Assembly (NCBI GenBank): GCA_000985875.1 | Contig: CCRI01000027.1 | Span: 1 to 56,674, forward strand | Direction of reading: 5' to 3' | Source of the DNA: Neorhizobium galegae bv. officinalis | Lineage (GTDB): Bacteria > Pseudomonadota > Alphaproteobacteria > Rhizobiales > Rhizobiaceae | DNA: 56,674 nt | Shown: one piece after another, positions 54,874 through 56,674 of the stretch | Position numbering within the stretch: position 1 is the first letter of the stretch | Layout: each line of letters opens with the position of its first letter | Program-made: the position numbers and the translations under genes | Notes under the pieces: generated by a model | Told to the model about the DNA's origin: nothing | The model's input: the letters and a program-made list of their open reading frames with translations, nothing else | Database searches by the model: none

Positions 54874-55788
54874 ATGAGCAATCGTGACGTCGTTGGAGAT
54901 TGCGTCTTCTATCCAGGTTGGCGGCCGCTCCAGATGGAGGCGGACGCGGTTCGGTTCAGTGGAGTGGTCGGTGGCTCCGGGCCACCGGTCCTTCTTCTGC
55001 ACGGGTTTCCCGAAACACATATTGCCTGGCGCCGCATGGCGCCGGCTCTTTCTCGCGACTACAGCCTCGTCATTCCAGACCTGCCGGGATATGGCAGGAG
55101 CATAATTCTCGCTCGCTCTGAACGCTTCACCAAACGCCGCGTGGCGCGGGCGGTATCGTCTCTCATGACAGCGCTCGGCCATGAGACGTTCGGTGTGGTC
55201 GGTCACGACCGCGGCGCGCGCGTTGGCTATCGCCTGGCGCTCGATCATCCGGACCGAGTTAGGGCATTTGCGTCGCTGACAGTGGTTCCCACTCTTGATG
55301 CCATGTCTTCCGTCGATCCCGAGTTCGCTCTGAAGAACTTTCACTGGTTTCTGTTCGCGCAACCGGATGACCTTGCTGAACATCTGCTTGATTTGGATCC
55401 GCCCGGCTGTCTCGAGCGCGTTCTGGCAAGGATGACAGAGCGGCGTGATTTCCTGGAGCAGGAGGTCACTGATGCCTATCACGAAGCGTTCGGCCGACGG
55501 AGCGTACGACACGCCATCGTCGAAGACTATCGATCTGCACTGCGTGAGGACCTGGAACATGATCGGGCTGATCGCAGGGAAGGGCGCAAACTTCGCTGCC
55601 CTGTTCTCGTATCCTGCCCTAAAGGAAATAGACAATCCGACGGCACGAGTCCGATTGAAGTGTGGAGGCAGTAGGCAGACGACGTCACCGGCGGAGCAAC
55701 ATCGGGTGGTCATCTGCAGCCGGAAGATGCGCCCGAGGAGGTTCTTGCAATGCTGACGCCATTTCTGAGCAAGAGCTTTTCTGCTTGA
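54874..55788 (+). pseudogene. Epoxide hydrolase/haloacetate dehalogenase-like alpha/beta hydrolase with an internal amber stop
   Basis: The frame gives LLLHGFPETHIAWRRMAP, PDLPGYGRS, the nucleophile segment VGHDRGARVGYRLAL (Asp as in epoxide hydrolases and dehalogenases) and CPVLVSCPKG. TAG at 55672-55674 interrupts it after VEVWRQ. The same frame then continues with family sequence to TGA at 55786-55788, including GGHLQPEDAPEE with the catalytic His. The stop sits where Trp (TGG) is usual, so one base change cut off the last 38 residues and the active-site base. Full length would be 304 residues. Start ATG 54874 has GAGAAAAGGTG upstream. Confidence 0.82.
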
Positions 55789-56001
55789 TTGCGCTTAAGG
55801 TCCTATGCGTGAGGGACGAAGCGGCTGTTTAGTATCCGTTGAGGCATGGGATCACCATGGCTGCGTTCAATTACATGGTTGGGGCGGGCGGGCATAACGC
55901 TGCTAACGCGCCAAGTCGTCGTAAGACAATGATTGCTTGTCGATGGCTGGTGCTCGATTGATATGTCGCCGAGCCATATCCCATCAAGGCGCCCGGATCG
56001 T

Positions 56002-56674
56002 TCAGGATTTCGCACGGGTGTCACCCGTACGCGAAAGCTCACGAGCCAGCTCTAGAAAAGCTCTCACGCCGGCCGATAGATTTCGGCGTCCGGGATAGTA
56101 CAGGCAAAGCCCAGGATAAGACGGCGTCCAGTCCGCCAATACACGAATAACCTGTCCGACCTCGATCTCTGGAAGAATGTCTTGCTCAAAGAGGTAGCCC
56201 AAGCCGGCGCCATCAAGCACCGCAGTTCGCGTGAGGCTGGCCTCATCCAGCGTGATCTGCCCCCGAACATCCATCTGAACTTGCTCGCCGCCCTTCTCAA
56301 ACCGCCAGCGAAACAGGGAGCCATCAGGCAGACGAACGCGAATGCAACTGTGAGCAAGGAGATCCGGGGGGACTATCGGTATCCCGCGCTTTTCGACGTA
56401 TTCGGGGGATCCGACCACGGCATGTCGTTGAGGCCTGCCGAGCGAAACGGCAATCATGTCGCTAGGAACGAGGCCTTCCACTCGAACGCCCAGATCGAAC
56501 CCCTCCCTGACGATATCCACCATCTTCCCTTCGGTGACGATATCAACATTCATGTCGGGATAGCGGCGCAGGAACTCAAGCACGAGCGGTTTGATGATCG
56601 AGCGTGCTGCAAACGGCGCGGCGTTGATCCGTATCGTGCCGGAAGGCGTCTCACGTTGCTCGCGCACCGACCCC
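56002..56674 (-). CDS. LysR family regulator, effector domain (5' end outside window)
   Basis: The frame is open to the window end and gives about 224 residues of a LysR effector domain of the aminoadipate/DsdC-like group: SGTIRINAAPFAARSIIKPLV, REGFDLGVRVEG, ALGRPQ-like SLGRPQRHAVVGSPEYVEKRG, LDGAGLGYLFEQDI and YYPGRRNLSAGVRAFLEL. The N-terminal winged helix lies beyond 56674. The stretch 55789-56001 between it and the interrupted hydrolase holds nothing I can support. Confidence 0.92.
   Translation of the reverse strand, partial: GSVREQRETPSGTIRINAAPFAARSIIKPLVLEFLRRYPDMNVDIVTEGKMVDIVREGFDLGVRVEGLVPSDMIAVSLGRPQRHAVVGSPEYVEKRGIPIVPPDLLAHSCIRVRLPDGSLFRWRFEKGGEQVQMDVRGQITLDEASLTRTAVLDGAGLGYLFEQDILPEIEVGQVIRVLADWTPSYPGLCLYYPGRRNLSAGVRAFLELARELSRTGDTRAKS

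Overview
The window reads as a fragment of an alphaproteobacterial, probably Rhizobiaceae, replicon, most likely a megaplasmid or accessory chromosomal region. The reasons are the GC-rich codon use, the density of ABC import operons tied to one-off catabolic enzymes, a pRiA4b ORF-3 family protein, and IS110-type and rhizobial-type integrase remnants. This assignment is inference; no rRNA or other phylogenetic marker is present.

Layout. (1) 1-5.6 kb holds accessory genes: the end of an SDR, an OhrR-like MarR regulator divergent from an exported alpha/beta hydrolase with two clear operators between them, a GMC oxidoreductase, a pRiA4b ORF-3 protein, and a two-gene AbiEii-type toxin module. (2) 5.8-17.2 kb is a divergent pair of operons. 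Leftward are an amino-acid-type binding protein, one permease, a TIM-barrel isomerase and a GntR regulator, with no ATPase. Rightward are a spermidine/putrescine-type ABC importer, a creatinase-like M24 protein that has lost the metal ligands, a flavin reductase and a frameshifted ureidoglycine aminohydrolase. (3) 17.4-28.1 kb is a dipeptide-type importer split over two divergent promoters. It has an RpiR regulator, an N-formylglutamate amidohydrolase-like enzyme, a PuuB-like oxidase and an aldehyde dehydrogenase whose 3' end is fused to an IS110 transposase tail. The two divergent promoters share one sequence motif. (4) 28.3-36.3 kb is a LysR regulator divergent from a complete dipeptide-type importer with an embedded amidase. 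(5) 36.3-37.3 kb is a mobile-element scar: a decayed tyrosine integrase, a 34-bp lox-like palindrome and a tRNA-3'-end-like stretch. (6) 37.3-49.2 kb is a LysR regulator divergent from HyuA, HyuB, an FrlB-like deglycase, an FrlD-like kinase and a complete dipeptide-type importer. (7) 49.2-56.7 kb again holds accessory genes: a LuxR regulator and a LysE exporter sharing a 24-bp palindrome, a small membrane protein, a decayed FMN reductase, a TetR regulator with its hydrolase and twin operators, an epoxide-hydrolase/dehalogenase-like gene with an amber stop, and a partial LysR.

How it works together. The centre is a stack of five separate uptake-plus-catabolism modules, each with its own regulator, and module boundaries often coincide with mobile-element debris. 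The most interesting is 38.3-49.2 kb. It combines the two enzymes of Amadori-product (fructosyl-amino acid) breakdown, a kinase and a deglycase, with a two-subunit ATP-dependent lactamase/hydantoinase and an importer. I infer a pathway for a cyclised (lactam or hydantoin) Amadori compound, in which HyuAB opens the ring before or after phosphorylation and deglycation. This is a hypothesis from gene content.
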